A DNA stretch of 23,230 nucleotides from Larix sibirica (Eukaryota > Streptophyta > Pinopsida > Pinales > Pinaceae): contig NWUY0305071836.1 in assembly GCA_004151065.3 (NCBI GenBank), forward strand, positions 1 to 23,230, in the 5' to 3' direction. Below, piece after piece: positions 1 through 11,100 of the stretch. The notes beneath the pieces are model-generated. The model saw nothing but the letters and a program-made list of their open reading frames with translations. It ran no database searches and was not told the origin of the DNA. The stretch's first letter is position 1. Every line of letters begins with the position of its first letter. A program made the translations under genes and the position numbers.

Positions 1-586
1 GTTGAATAAGATGGTACTCATAGTAAGCTTCTGATTATTGAATGACTCTAAGCTTCATCGTACAGGTTATTATATTGCAACTTTATTCATTACGTAAATA
101 CAGTATGCTTAAGAGTCAAGGTAATGGTTATTTGTTCACTAGTCTAACAAGCTTACTACAGGTCTATGTTTCCATCAAAATCACTAGTATTATACCCTTT
201 TACTAGTTTCAAGAGGTAAAGAACTGTGATCAGTATTAACTTCATGTAAAGCACGTAATACTGGTGTTTATTACTCAGCTTTATTGGCTTCTATGGAGTT
301 TAATCACACGTATATTCCCCTAATTAGTACAGTCGTTTCTTCACATGAAGTAAGGTATAAAGTACAGGCAAGTGCTATAAGCTCTTTCACACTACTATAA
401 TTAGCTCTATTCCACAGTGTTTACATAATTAGTGGATACTTGATCTCCATAAGTACGGTTTACGTGTTACCAATAGTCTCCATGATAAGCTGAGCTATTG
501 TAACTAGTCTAATCATGAAGCTTTCTTATTATATTCTACTAGTCTGATGCTTACTTGTTCTGATTAACTTAATGGAACTGATTAGG
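1..586. other. AT-rich unassigned stretch with recurring ACTAGT words
   Basis: No gene, RNA or conserved motif is recognisable here. The stretch is visibly AT-rich, and the hexamer ACTAGT occurs five times (138, 183, 202, 503 and 538), three of them within ACTAGTCTAA or ACTAGTCTGA. AAGCTTC also recurs near positions 25 and 51. This looks like a faint, eroded repeat patch rather than anything functional. Confidence 0.4.
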
Positions 587-1020
587 TTAGGATTGTGAAC
601 AAAGCGTACGGCGTGGCAATGGGATAAGAACTATTCTCCCCTTTCCGGAGATGAAATGGTATAGATTGAGGCACAATATTCTTCGTTTAATATCCCAGAT
701 GAGTTGTTGGGTCATATCTTGACCATAAAAAGGATATTTGGAATAAGTAAAACAGCCAGCCAATGGAGCGAAGTTGAAACAATAGGGTAGGTACCGAGCT
801 TGCTTATACAGGCAGGGCGGGTAAGGAACAAAAAAGAGAATAAGCACCAGGTGGAGTTTGGTGGGACTGGTGGGATTTATTGGGACTGGTGTTGGTGAGC
901 TGGTGGGGACATGGGGCTATTGGTGAACAGATCAGGTATCAAGATATCATCTCGTCAGCTCCACTGGGCTTAAGGGTAACGTGGTTATTTCGGTGAACAT
1001 CCTTCCTTCCCTAGGTCTGG
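587..1020. other. Unassigned stretch with a GGTGGGACTGG repeat patch
   Basis: The minus strand carries an 86-codon open frame (587-847) with no recognisable domain, no homology I can name and no supporting context, so I do not call it a gene. From about 850 to 925 the plus strand is a degenerate G/T-rich repeat. TGGGACTGGTG occurs at 862-872 and again at 881-891, with looser copies on both sides. Confidence 0.4.
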
Positions 1021-1109
1021 TTAGCGTAAGTAAGCAAGATCTCTACGGGCAGGTAGGCAACACTGAGCTTCATGGTCGGGTAACATAATCTCTTTCATTT
1101 GGTGATTCG

Positions 1110-1275
1110 TAAAGCAAGCAAGCGATAAAAAGCCCTTGGTTCGTCGACCAGCAAACAGCAAGCGAGACCCGCCAGCTAATAAGCAAGCTAACAAGCAAAC
1201 AAGCAAGCCCTCGCTCGGTTCCTCTCCCAGCCTGGGTTGATTCGATCAACAAACAGCAAGCAGCCATGTTCGTAT
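1110..1275. repeat. AAGC/CAAG tetranucleotide-rich patch
   Basis: AAGC, CAAG and CAGCAA words are strongly enriched, for example GCAAGCAAGCG near 1113, AAGCAAGCTAACAAGC near 1181 and ACAGCAAGCAGCC near 1252. The reverse strand therefore reads as Cys/Leu-rich peptide in two overlapping frames of 61 and 65 codons. Those frames are a by-product of the tetranucleotide composition and not evidence of a gene. The patch looks like a decayed microsatellite. Confidence 0.55.
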
Positions 1276-1289
1276 AGCGAGCAAGCCCG

Positions 1290-2040
1290 GTTCTTAGTTG
1301 TACCTCCTAAGATTCATTCAGTATAGGTAGAAGCAGGTGCTATTTCTTCAGGTGGGTAGCAGGAACGAAGTGAAAGGCAGGTTCTAATTGATTAATTGTA
1401 TTGTTGGCTCCTCTCCTCAGCAGGACCAGAAGGTAATACATGGTACCCATAAGATCCTATACCAAGTTCATAAGGTAAAGGGAGGGGGTAGTAGGGTAAG
1501 GGTGAATAGCGCATGCCGTACTCAACTTATATTACTGGTTGATTCAATTGGCTAGTAAGGGACTCCATCAACTAGGAGGCAGTAAAGGAAGGGTAAGGTA
1601 AATGCCCCGATAAGAGAAGGGATATGACAGATGAATGTAAGTGTCGGGTCTAGGTATAAGGTAAGAGGGATCAACCCATCTGGTGCTTCTAAGAAAAAAG
1701 GTAATGGGTTGGGCATGACTCCACTGTCCGTCCTAGGGTGACGGGATAACAATAAGGGAAGGTTGGCCGGTCTAATTCCGACTCACTAAGAGGCAGTAGC
1801 GATGCCATGAAGCAATTAATTCAAGTGGTACTAGGTATAACGGGTATAGTTCTTGCAGGTGGGTAGGTGGGGCTTTATATGACGGGTGAATTGAGGGCTT
1901 CCGGTTAACTGAGCTGTTGGTTCCACTTCGGGCTGTTGGGAACTGCCCTGTTGGATTATTCTCTATAGCCAGCTAGAACCTTTAGCAGAGATCCTGGGAA
2001 CTTCAGCAGAGATCGTTTAACTGCTGCCTCTTCTTGAATT
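1290..2040. other. Unassigned stretch rich in GGGTAAGG and CCTAGGGTGA words
   Basis: No gene is recognisable. GGGTAAGG-type and CCTAGGGTGA-type words recur; similar words are found at 11460-12060 and near 13306. A specific shared segment inside it is listed at 1641-1692. Near the end, AGCAGAGATC is repeated at 1984-1993 and 2005-2014. Confidence 0.35.
1641..1692 (+). repeat. Dispersed repeat, copy 1 (partner at 11513-11564)
   Basis: This segment aligns by eye with 11513-11564. Both contain GTG-CGG-TCTAGGT, then TAAGGTAAG, then GGAT, then AGCCCAT or AACCCAT, and then GGTGCTT followed by TAA or CTAA. The copies are clearly related but carry several substitutions and at least one small indel. 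They are about 9.9 kb apart in the same orientation. Confidence 0.6.
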
Positions 2041-3214
2041 GAGGAACTACTGCCAGCAGAACTTATGAGATTGGATTGGGTGGGCAGGCACTTTTCACAG
2101 TCATTTTACCTTTCTTTTTATAAGGCTACTTGCATTACTTTATGTCCCACAGCAGCAATAAACCAAAACCCTGTATCTTCTTTACAACCCTCGTGTAGAC
2201 CGGCTCAATTACTACCTGCTGAACTTAAAGCATTCATTGCATGGGTGAGCTTTGAATACACTTGCTGGTAGCGTGTCCATCCTTCTTCCCCTCCTTAAAT
2301 CTCCTAAGTAGGTTCAAGCAGTAAGTCTGGTAAAGGGAACAAATGTATAGCATGCAGCATAGTGAAAGTTCGAAATGCTGGTTATGCTTCTACTTTTTAT
2401 GCTTGTTCTGCTGCTTCAACACAAAACTACTCTGCTCGTCGGTACCCCTTCTAAATCCCACGAACAGTTGACCTTTTCCATTCAAGGGGCAGGATGAAGT
2501 GTCGATAGAGGCTTGACCAACCTCGCATCTCTACGTTTCACTTTCATTAGGTAGTTATTAGTGCGGACTACACTACTCTACAGACTACAGCTAATAGTTG
2601 AGTGCCAGTAGGTATGGCTACTCTATTAATAATTATAGGCTATTAGGCTAGTTTCCGTGGAGAACTTACTCTACCAAAAAGGCAAGTACAATATAAATAG
2701 AATTTGGAAAGAATCCTCCGTTACCAGTTAGTTGTTGGAGACGTGATCCGTAGATCCGCGTATATCCCCTGTGCCCTAGAGGTGGTTGGGTAGTCTGTGC
2801 GTTACCAGTTTTATGTGAACAGGATGGAGCTACACGTTGGGAACCTAAGCCGGGAACTCTAATCTGCCCTGTCATATAGCTTGCTTTGGAAACTACTGGA
2901 GAGATAGAAAAGATAGATATTGATTTCTTGCCAATAGTTATTTGTCATAGTTCCTATTCTATTTATATAGGGATGGGAGTTGCCAGCACGCCTTGGCCTT
3001 TGGACACGGCATAGAATAGTGCCGATTCCCCTCCCAATCTCTTAAGTGTGGCATGTAGTTCCTGAGAGCGTAGATATCATAACTGAGCTGTGAAAACTAA
3101 CTTCCTCCATTAATTGAGTAGGGCTGGGGTTATTCCCTAAAAGCAAGAGGGGCAATGTGTGTGGTTCCGTGGTTGGATTCAGGAAGAACCAATGCTTACG
3201 CTGGGCTTCCTTTT
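2040..3214. other. Unassigned stretch, no gene seen
   Basis: There are only short open frames, for example 68 codons at 2065-2271 (+) and 69 codons at 2666-2875 (-). Neither has a recognisable motif. A small hairpin, CGGCA at 3007-3011 and TGCCG at 3020-3024, is the only local structure I noticed. I see no tRNA or rRNA signature. Confidence 0.4.
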
Positions 3215-3535
3215 GCGGGGATGCGGGGCTACTCCTTATTCAATTGATGTCGGTTCAACTGGTTATGCCGGAAATTATGATACTGCTGCTCTTGAGAATG
3301 CAGCTGGTTCAATTGGTGTTGTTGCTATAAATGAGACTGGTAAATGCTGCTGTTCCTTCTGCTTATGGAGATTATACGGGTTCAACTGCTCCTTGGAATG
3401 ATGCTCTTTCAACTGTTGGTTAAACTAATTATGCTTGGGCTGGTTCTGCTTATTCAAATGATCCAAATGCTTCTGCTTTGAATGTCGGTTCAACTGATCT
3501 TGGAACTGCTACGGGTAATGGTTAGAATAATGAGG
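3215..3535 (+). repeat. GGTTCAACTG-family repeat, block A
   Basis: This is a degenerate low-complexity block built from the same words as the large array at 8131-11255. TTCAACTG appears four times and CAATTG variants also occur. The 17-base word at 3487-3503 recurs exactly at 8910-8926, which links the two blocks. The frame containing codon TCA is rich in Gly, Ser, Thr, Ala, Asn and Tyr. An 80-codon open frame at 3159-3401 reads through part of it in that polar frame, then slips out of phase. GGTTAAACT at about 3417 is a one-base derivative of GGTTCAACT. I treat it as repeat DNA, not a gene. Confidence 0.75.
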
Positions 3536-3639
3536 TCTGGTGTTTAGGTGAGGATGGATTGGAATGAATTGAAGATTATAGCCTCTCTATACGTGATATT
3601 CTATACGTAATAATGGATTAGATCATATTTCGCAACTTT

Positions 3640-3765
3640 TGATCAAATGTGATGCCGCTGCTGGGCCATTCTCCTACCTATTTACTGGTTGTGCCGGTTT
3701 TGCTGGGAATTATCCTGGAAATGCTGGTTATAGTGCTGCTGGCCGGTTTCCGTGACCTGAGGTTC
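3640..3765 (+). repeat. GGTTCAACTG-family repeat, small block A2
   Basis: This short patch has the same GCTG/GGTT/GGGAATTATCCTGG composition as block A and the main array. It includes TGCTGGGAATTATCCTGG followed by AATGCTGGTTATAGTGCTGC. The 71-codon open frame at 3649-3864 starts in it and reads the hydrophobic Leu/Val frame typical of this repeat. It is separated from block A by about 100 bases of unrelated sequence in which CTATACGT-AT is doubled. Confidence 0.6.
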
Positions 3766-5714
3766 TGTATGCGAAGGTGTACCGGGATATATAGAGATAA
3801 AAACCCTAGCGGGAAGGACCCTATCGGAAAAGAAAGGCACGGAACACAGTTACTACTGAGCTGAACTAAGCACCTGTATGAGACAGGACAGCAGGAATCA
3901 CAACAGCACTACCAGCATAGACGTTAATCTATAATCCTACCTAATCCTACCTTGGACAATCCTAATATAAGCCTAAAAACATGTTCATAAAAGGCATGGT
4001 TCAGGCATAATCAAATCACTTTTTGTGGCCCGAACATGGGGTTTCGGACCCCCTCAAAATTCCTTTTTATTAAACACAAAAGTAAATAGAAGTTCAATAT
4101 CTAATCCGTAGTGGAGTATGGAACCCAGTCAACAAGTAAGCAACAAGTATCCCGCCCAGTTGATCGCAGCGAAGCCGCTTCCGCCTTTTTTGTTTATATC
4201 GCATCCGCTCCTTTCATGATTTACAGTTTTCTTATCACAACTTCAACACCAACCAATTTGTTTAACTTGGCAGTTAGCTCAGCTTCAATCTGTTAATTTC
4301 ATTCTTATCTCGATCTTCCGCTCATAGAACATCTGTATTTCATGTATTAGATAGAATTGGAATTGTGCAATATACTTAGTGAAAAACTAGTACCAGAGAA
4401 CTAGTAATGGAATGAAAGTGAGAGTTAAGCTAATACCTCATTACAATGGGGTTGTCACATCTTACTACTAGAAGCCATATAAGAAAGAGATAGAATCCAT
4501 ATTTACTATTTGTGGATGTGGCAGTCGGCAGAGAAGTTGCCTGCCTGTTGCTGGTACGCCTCTATCGGAAGATTGGGCAGTTGTCCGCCCGTGGAGCACC
4601 TCTTTGGTAATCTGGTGTCCATCGGTGGGATCGCCTATCTTGGAAGATAGAGTGTTTAGGTGTAGTTGTTGGTCGTTGGTGTCATGGAGTTGCAGGTCTG
4701 GCTGCTATGGCAATATCTCCAGATTAGTTATCCTGACGAGGAGGTCTCTTGGTTAATCCTTCCATCCGTTGACCCGCCTCATCTCACACTACGTTGGCTG
4801 TTTGTCCGTTGCCACCTTCTTTTTGGAGGAAACAAGACTGCCCACCCACTCTGTAGGTAGGAAAATCCATATTGCTTACTTTTGAATGCCCACTTAAGAA
4901 GAAGGACCCAATGGTCTCAGCTTAATGAATGGCCTCCGCCACGGGATATAGATATGCTACTGTAGACTCTGCTACTGATGATAGGACTGCTACTGGCTTA
5001 GATGTTTCAGTTCGCTAAATGTTGAAAGTCCAAGGGATTTATTGCTTGCTCGACGCTAGGAGAGCAAGGAGCGCGGACTGACTAGCCACGAAGCTTGGAT
5101 ACGGTTTCCCGATCGGAGATCCGTGGATTACTACTATAGGTATCTCCCCACTGTCGCCTTTGACTTTGACTCCGAATTGTCTGGAAGAGGAGGCCCATCA
5201 TCTCGAGAGGAGACCAGCCCTTGAGCAAGCAAGCTAACCCTTTATCAGCTGTAGCTCCACCACCATCATATCTGGACATCATCTTGTCATATTTTTTGTA
5301 CCTCTGATTCCGTTCATCATTTTTGATTGGATCAGCCTTCGATGATGCCCCTTACTTAATCCAATTTGTGTGATGCGGTTATTCTTCCCGTTGCAATAAC
5401 TTATTTGTTCGTTCCTTCCCGGTGCGTTCGTTCATTCGGGGTGGATGCATTACTTCTTTTCTTATTTGCCGTGACGGTTTCCTTTCCTTCCCGTAGTGGT
5501 ACCCTCCTTCTTCGTTGATCATTCCTGGGGCGGTAGCAATACCAAATCATGTGGGCAAGCATTAGAAATCCTTCTTCCTGAACTGGTTGGCGGATCAATA
5601 AGATCAACACAGTAAACTGCTTGTGTCTCTGCTGCCCCTTGGGATAACACTGACAGCGACGCAAGCTTCAGAGCTCGAACAAAAATGGGTGCTTTGCCCT
5701 CGCGACATCCTATA
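3766..5714. other. Unassigned stretch, no gene seen
   Basis: Several open frames of 61-87 codons lie on both strands (4111-4296 +, 4666-4860 +, 5082-5282 -, 5401-5664 - and others overlapping it). None shows a domain, a signal I recognise or support from neighbours. Around 4930-5015 there is a weak patch of GCTACTG words that may be a remnant of the main repeat family. Confidence 0.35.
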
Positions 5715-5719
5715 TATCC

Positions 5720-6285
5720 CAGGGGGCTTCTGGGTCCGCTCATATTGCTGCCGATAATTATGCCTCAACTGATGATGCAAATAATGGTTCAACTGGTACT
5801 GATGGGGCTGGGAATTCTGATGCTTCGACTGTTGCTGATGGTGGGGATGCTTGTTCTGGTGCTGCTAAGAATAACCAAATAACCATTTGAAGTAATCTTG
5901 TTATTATAATGATCCCGGGAATGAGGATTCTCTAGGTGTTGATGGGGCTGCTCCAACTGCTCTTGGTACTACTGTTCTTGGAACTGCTGGTTGTGCTTTT
6001 ACTGGTCGTGGTGCTGCTTTTGCAGTTGGGAATGATGTTAGTGAAACTCCTAGGAATTATGCTCTTTCAACTAATTATTCAAATGACTCTGGTTTTGCCG
6101 CTTCAACTGCTACTCTTGGAAATGCTCTGGGAACTGAGGAGGCTGGGAATGCTCTTACTTATAATGCTGCTCAACAGCTGATTAAGCTAGTTCAACTGGT
6201 GCTTCTGAGGATGCTAGGAATCATGCTCCTCCAATTGCTCATTGTAATTATGTTGGTCCAATTGTGTTATATAATGCTCCTCTCT
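5720..6285 (+). repeat. GGTTCAACTG-family repeat, block B
   Basis: This is a degenerate block with GGTTCAACTGG, CTTCGACTG, CTCCAACTGC and TTCAACTGC words mixed with GCT/GGT/AAT triplets. The 18-base word at 5934-5951 (AGGTGTTGATGGGGCTGC) recurs exactly at 8142-8159 in the main array. Open frames at 5685-5882 and 5936-6181 read almost entirely as Leu, Met, Val and Ile. This is the hydrophobic frame of the repeat, so a transmembrane prediction would be an artefact of composition. The block is plus-oriented like A and D. Confidence 0.75.
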
Positions 6286-7049
6286 TAATAGGGCAAGCAT
6301 TTTTTTGGATTATGGGGTATTAGTCGTTCCTAATATGGGAAACACCACCTATGGCAGTTTTTCATATTATATATACTGGCTTATTCCAGAACGAAAGGTA
6401 CCTCCCTGGAGCCCGTCCAGTCCCAGTCTCCATAGGTGTTATGGCGTGCATGAGCTGTACACTGTTAGAGCGGCGTGCCTATAGTAAGGAAGAGGAAGGA
6501 GTTATGAATCCAGCTTCAACAAGTAGGGCCAGCAAATAAAGGCTGCCACTTCACCCAGCAGGCTAGGAGCTCTTATTCTGGTTCAGGGACAACAACGTAT
6601 AGCGTACTTTCATATATGATGTATACCAGTAGGACTAGTATAATCTCTTCTAATGCAAGACTTTGATAAAAAAGGGGAACACCGTAGCGAACCGTAAGCC
6701 TAGGCACTTTCTTTAGCAGCAACTCACCTGTTGTATATATTTTTAATGACCCAAAGGGATGGCTTTTACAGGGGTAAGGGGGGGGAGGGAAACTTCATGG
6801 TCCTGGTCGACTTACTCCGGGTAGGTAGGGGTATAGTCCAATATTATATCACCTTGTCATTTATTATGAATCTTATTACAAAACGTATGTGCTCAACAAC
6901 AATAAAGAAAATAATATAGGCCTTTTCTCGCCTATACGATTCTAGCCAAGGATGAATATACCTATAAAGATTAATCATAAAAAGTAAGCACGATCATGAC
7001 AATAAAAGCACCGAACCGTATATAACGATCATTAATCAGGGATACAGCA
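6286..7049. other. Unassigned stretch, no gene seen
   Basis: Two 62-codon open frames (6351-6539 + and 6731-6919 +) have no recognisable motif. A G-rich run sits near 6776-6788 and an AT-rich stretch follows to about 7000. No RNA gene or promoter could be recognised. Confidence 0.35.
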
Positions 7050-7105
7050 TAACCTTCACATGCCATTAGTCCTGGCGTCATTCCCAACACCAGTTGAACA
7101 AACAA
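7050..7105 (-). repeat. GGTTCAACTG-family repeat, small inverted piece of block C
   Basis: Read on the reverse strand, the segment around 7070-7098 gives TTTGTTCAACTGGTGTTGGG followed by AATGACGCCAGG. That is the same vocabulary as the plus-strand arrays. It lies just before the first member of a direct-repeat pair (7132-7153) and is separated from the larger inverted block by about 215 bases. Confidence 0.6.
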
Positions 7106-7131
7106 ATCAATAAAGGTCGGATTCCATCTCA

Positions 7132-7250
7132 TCAATGTAGACCGTTGTATGGGACACATATGGCGTGGCAGCGGGGACTATATAGGGTTATTTAATAATA
7201 AGGGGGCAGTACCTATTATTATGTCTAAATGTATGGCGGCGTTACAACCC
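7132..7250 (+). repeat. Direct repeat flanking inverted block C, left copy
   Basis: This contains two conserved elements. The 22-mer at 7132-7153 matches 7865-7886 at 21 of 22 positions, and the 20-mer at 7231-7250 (GTATGGCGGCGTTACAACCC) matches 7897-7916 at 19 of 20. In the left copy the elements are 77 bases apart, in the right copy only 10. The pair brackets the inverted repeat block at 7320-7800. Confidence 0.75.
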
Positions 7251-7319
7251 TGACACAGCGGCGTACTCATAAGGACACTATGCACTATGAAAACAGCATA
7301 GCAGTTTCAAAAAAGCAAT

Positions 7320-7800
7320 TCAATCATCAATCCCAGGAGCAAGCACAAAGATTTATTAAAGTATAAGTTGAAACGGGATTACCAGTTGTTGAACCCTATA
7401 AGCAGTTCCATCAGCGTCATGATTCCCAGCTGGAGCAATCCTAGCAAAAGTGGTTGAAAGAGCATAAGCAGCGGTTGGATCAGCGGTAGGGGACCGAAAT
7501 AAGAAGCATTTTCAATCATAAATACCAGTAGCAGCAGTTCCCGGAGCAGCATTACCGGCATAAGACAATAGAAAATAAAGGATATAAAGTAATTTCCATA
7601 AGCATTATTTGAACCAGGATCATTTTTAGCAAAAACACCAATTGAATCTGGGGCCGCCCAAGCAGCAGCCTCATCAGCATCCCCACCAGAAGCAACACTA
7701 GTTTAATTAACATCAATTGAATAAGTTTATGGGTCATTTCCAGTCTCCTCATTACCAGGAGCCTTCCCATAAGCACCAATTGAATTAACATCAATTAGAA
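7320..7800 (-). repeat. GGTTCAACTG-family repeat, inverted block C
   Basis: This is the only block of the family in minus orientation. The reverse complement shows GGTTCAACAACTGG, GATTCAATTGGTG, GGTTCAAATAATGC and GCTCCTGGTAATGAGGAG words. The 18 bases at 7363-7380 are the exact reverse complement of 10565-10582 in the main array. Minus-strand open frames at 7379-7561 and 7552-7794 again read Leu/Met/Val-rich. Direct repeats at 7132-7250 and 7865-7916 flank the block, so inversion or insertion by recombination between short repeats is a reasonable guess. Confidence 0.75.
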
Positions 7801-7864
7801 GCTTTTTAATGTGATAAAGTGCCAACTGCGATGGTCTTTTTGAGGGGAAAAGATTGATTCAATC

Positions 7865-7916
7865 TCAATGTAGACCTTTGTATGGGCTGAAAGCACGTAT
7901 AGCGGCGTTACAACCC
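7865..7916 (+). repeat. Direct repeat flanking inverted block C, right copy
   Basis: This is the right partner of 7132-7250. Its first element, 7865-7886, matches 7132-7153 with one mismatch. Its second element, 7897-7916, matches 7231-7250 with one mismatch. The two elements are much closer together here, so one copy has lost or gained about 67 bases. Confidence 0.75.
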
Positions 7917-7965
7917 CTACAAATATATTTCTTCTTGCTATAGACATGGGCCCCATAATTGAATA

Positions 7966-8095
7966 GATTTGAATATTTCCGGAATTTTATTAGCAAACCC
8001 AAATTCCTTAGTGGAACGGATCAGAAATCAGCTATATTTTCATATTCTCGGGTTTTTCCGGACAAATCCAAATTCCCTAGTGAAACGGGTAAAAA
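7966..8095 (+). repeat. Tandem duplication just upstream of the main array
   Basis: The 26 bases at 7994-8019 and at 8063-8088 match at 23 positions, all three differences being transitions. The offset is 69 bases. TTTCCGG precedes both copies at different spacing. The 12-mer TAGCAAACCCAA at 7991-8002 also occurs exactly at 11398-11409, beyond the far end of the main array. This could be a boundary sequence of the array or an independent dispersed repeat. Confidence 0.65.
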
Positions 8096-8130
8096 ATTGA
8101 GTTTCTTTTCAGAATACCAAGAATGAGTAG

Positions 8131-11100
8131 GCCAGTTCTACAGGTGTTGATGGGGCTGCAAATGCTGGTGATGCTTATTCAAATGATACCAGGAATGAAG
8201 CTGGAGATGATGTTTGTTCAACTGATCCAACTACTTATGGAAATGATTCTGGTAATGCTGCTCTGGTAACTTATAAAGCTGGGGATGCTGGTGCTGCTTG
8301 TTTTGATGCTACTTTGGCTGGTTCTGCTTATTCAGCTTCTTATTCAACTTCTGATTCTGGTGAGGATGCTGATGGAACTGCTTGTTGTTGTGCTGCTGCC
8401 CCTTCTTCCCCCTTATCCTCTCTTTCAATCAATTGAGGCCAGTTAAACTGGTGTTGATGGGAACGCCGCTTAGGAAAATTATGGAAATTATCCTGGTTCA
8501 AATGGTGCTTATAGGGGTGCTGCTGCTCGGGCGGTTCCTTATTAAAATGTTGGTGAAATTGGCGCTTATGGGAAGGCTGCTAGGACTGAACATGCCCAAA
8601 GAGCCCTTTCCACTGCTGGTTCTTATTGCTGGAACTGATCCTGGGAATAATGATGTTTGTTCAACTGCTTATTAAAATGATGGAAATTATGACGCTGCTT
8701 CAATTGTAGCTGGTACTGCTGTGGTACTTATGCTGCGAATGCTCTAACTACCACCGGTTCAATTGATTATGCTGGGAACGCTGCTGTAAATGATCCTGGA
8801 ACTGCTCCTAGTACTGCTCTGGGAACTTTTTATGGGAACGATCCTAATTACGCTGGGGATGATCCTGATTCAACTACTAATTGGAACTACTCCTGGGAAT
8901 GAGGAAACCGGTTCAACTGATCTTGGTACTGCTTGGAAGAATTATGATGCAGGTTCAACTGGTATTGCTAGGAAGAATCCCTTTGCTCCTGGTAATTATG
9001 ATAATGCCAGCTCAACTGGTAATGCTTGGGCTGCTAATTCCCCTCTTCAACTGCGCCCGTTTCAAACTTATGCTTATTTCAATTATTAAGGTAATGCTGC
9101 TCCAGGAACTGAGGAAGCTAGGAATTATGCTCCTTCAACTGATTGAAATAATTTCATTTCTGGCGTATAATGATGTTGATTATTCAACTGGTGTTGATGG
9201 GGAGGCTGCTAGGCCTGTTCCTCCTTGTGCTGGTGCGCCTGGTAATGCTTGTTGTGATGCTTGGGCTGGGAATTCTTTGATCCTGGAAATGCTGTTGGTT
9301 CAACTGATACTTATAATTCTTTTGCTAGGCGTGATGCTCCTGGTTAGGCCACTTCAACTGCTCCTGGTCGTAGTGCTGCCAGAAATGAAACTGGTGCTGG
9401 TGCTACTCTACTTGCTGGGAATCATGATGCTTAAAATTATGCTGTTTCAACCGATTATGCTGGGATTGCTGCTTCGACTGCTCCTGTTGAGAATAATGCT
9501 AGTAAAACAGGTGATGCTGGTAATACTTTTTCTTTTGGGGTTGCTACCCCTTCAACTGCTGATGGAACTGCTCTTGTAACTGCTACGGTAACTGGTTATG
9601 CCGCTTCAACTGCTGGTTGTTCTGCTGCTGGAAATGCTCCTATTGGAACTGCTGGAAATAATCCTGGTAATATGGCTCCTTCAACTTATGCTGCTGGGAA
9701 TGAAGAAGCCGGTTCTGCTGGAAAGGCTGCTGGGAATACTTCAAATTCTGATGGTTCAATTAGTGCTCCTGGAACTGATCCTGGAAATGAGACTAGAGCT
9801 GCTATGGTAACTGCCTCTTGGAATGAGGCTTATTTAACTGATGATGCAAATCTCCTTCAAATGCTGCTTTGGCTGGAAATAAGAAATAGAATGCCAATTG
9901 AACTGGTGATGCTTCTGGTGGGGCTTATACGGCTGCTCCTTCAGCTGCTCTTTGGAATGATGGGAATTATTTTGATTATTCGGTGATTATGCTACTGTTT
10001 ATTCTGGCCCCCTATACTGCAGATCCTGTTGGGAATGAAGCCGGTTCAACCGGTTATGCTTCAACCGCTCCTTCAATTGCTTATTAAAATAATTTTATTT
10101 ACTGGATAAAGGGGAGGCTGTTGGTGAAACAACTGGTGCTTATGGAAATGAGCTTGGAAATAAGGTTCCTTCAACTGATGCTGCTGCTTCGACTGGTGGT
10201 AATACTTGTGCTTGTTCTGGACTCCTTGTGCTGCCAGGAATGAGGAATAAGCCGGTGAAACTGGTTCAAATGCTCCTCAGAATGATGTTGGTTCAACTGG
10301 TTGTTCAACTGCTTATTCAAATAACCCTGATACGGCTGCTCCTTCACAACAGCTTCTAATTTTGGTTCAACTGAGATTGGGAATAATGCTGGAAAGAATG
10401 CAACTTCAATTGGTACTGTCGGGAATGATGGTTCAACTGATTCTGGAAATTAAGCTGCTTTTGTTGGGCTTCCTTTTGCTTATGGAAATTATGTTGGTTC
10501 AACCGCTCTTGGGAATGAAGCCGGTTCAACTGTTGGAACTGATCCTGGTAATGAGGAAGCTGGGAATCCCGTTTCAACTTATGCTTTCAATGATGAAGGG
10601 AATTAGTGACCGTGCTCAACTGATTTTGTTGGTTAAACTCATGATGTTGGAAATCCAGGTAATGCTCTTCTCGGAACTGCTTTTGGTACTGATCTTGGTT
10701 CTACTGGTGTTGAAAGGAATGAGGAGGCTGATTCTACCGGTGGTTCAACAGATTATGCTTTGACTTCTGGTCGTGCTGGTGCTTCGACCGATACTCGGAA
10801 TGATGCCCCTTCAACAGCTTATTGAAATGATCCTGGGAAGAATGCAACTTCAACCGATGATGCTTCTGGTGGGGATACTTATGGGGCTGGCTGTTGGTCG
10901 TTATGCTCCTGGTTATGCTGCTTAAACTGCTGCTGGGTCATCAATTGCTCTAGGGAATGATGTAAGTTCAATTGCAGCCGGGGATGCTGGGACTGCTTGT
11001 AGTAGTGCAGCTCTAACTGCGTATGAAAATGCTGCCAAGAATGAGACTAGTTCAATTGGTGCTTATTAAGCTGGTGCTGCCTATGGGGCTGCTTGTCATA

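Noticed and set aside
450-470. TACGGTTTACG as the 3' side of a group II intron domain V
   Set aside because: There is no matching 5' strand or GAAA-type loop in the preceding 40 bases.
587-847. 86-codon minus-strand open frame
   Set aside because: It has no recognisable domain and no neighbouring gene, and its length is as expected by chance in spacer DNA.
1021-1267. Two Cys/Leu-rich minus-strand frames
   Set aside because: Both overlap the same AAGC/CAAG tetranucleotide patch in different registers; the composition explains them.
2300-2400. GGTTCAAGC and AGTTCGAAAT words as tRNA T-loop candidates
   Set aside because: No matching stem or cloverleaf could be formed on either strand.
9598-10763. 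Further hydrophobic or mixed open frames inside the main array (9598-9810, 9672-9986, 10362-10763)
   Set aside because: They switch between polar and hydrophobic registers wherever the array changes phase, and none has an independent start signal or domain.
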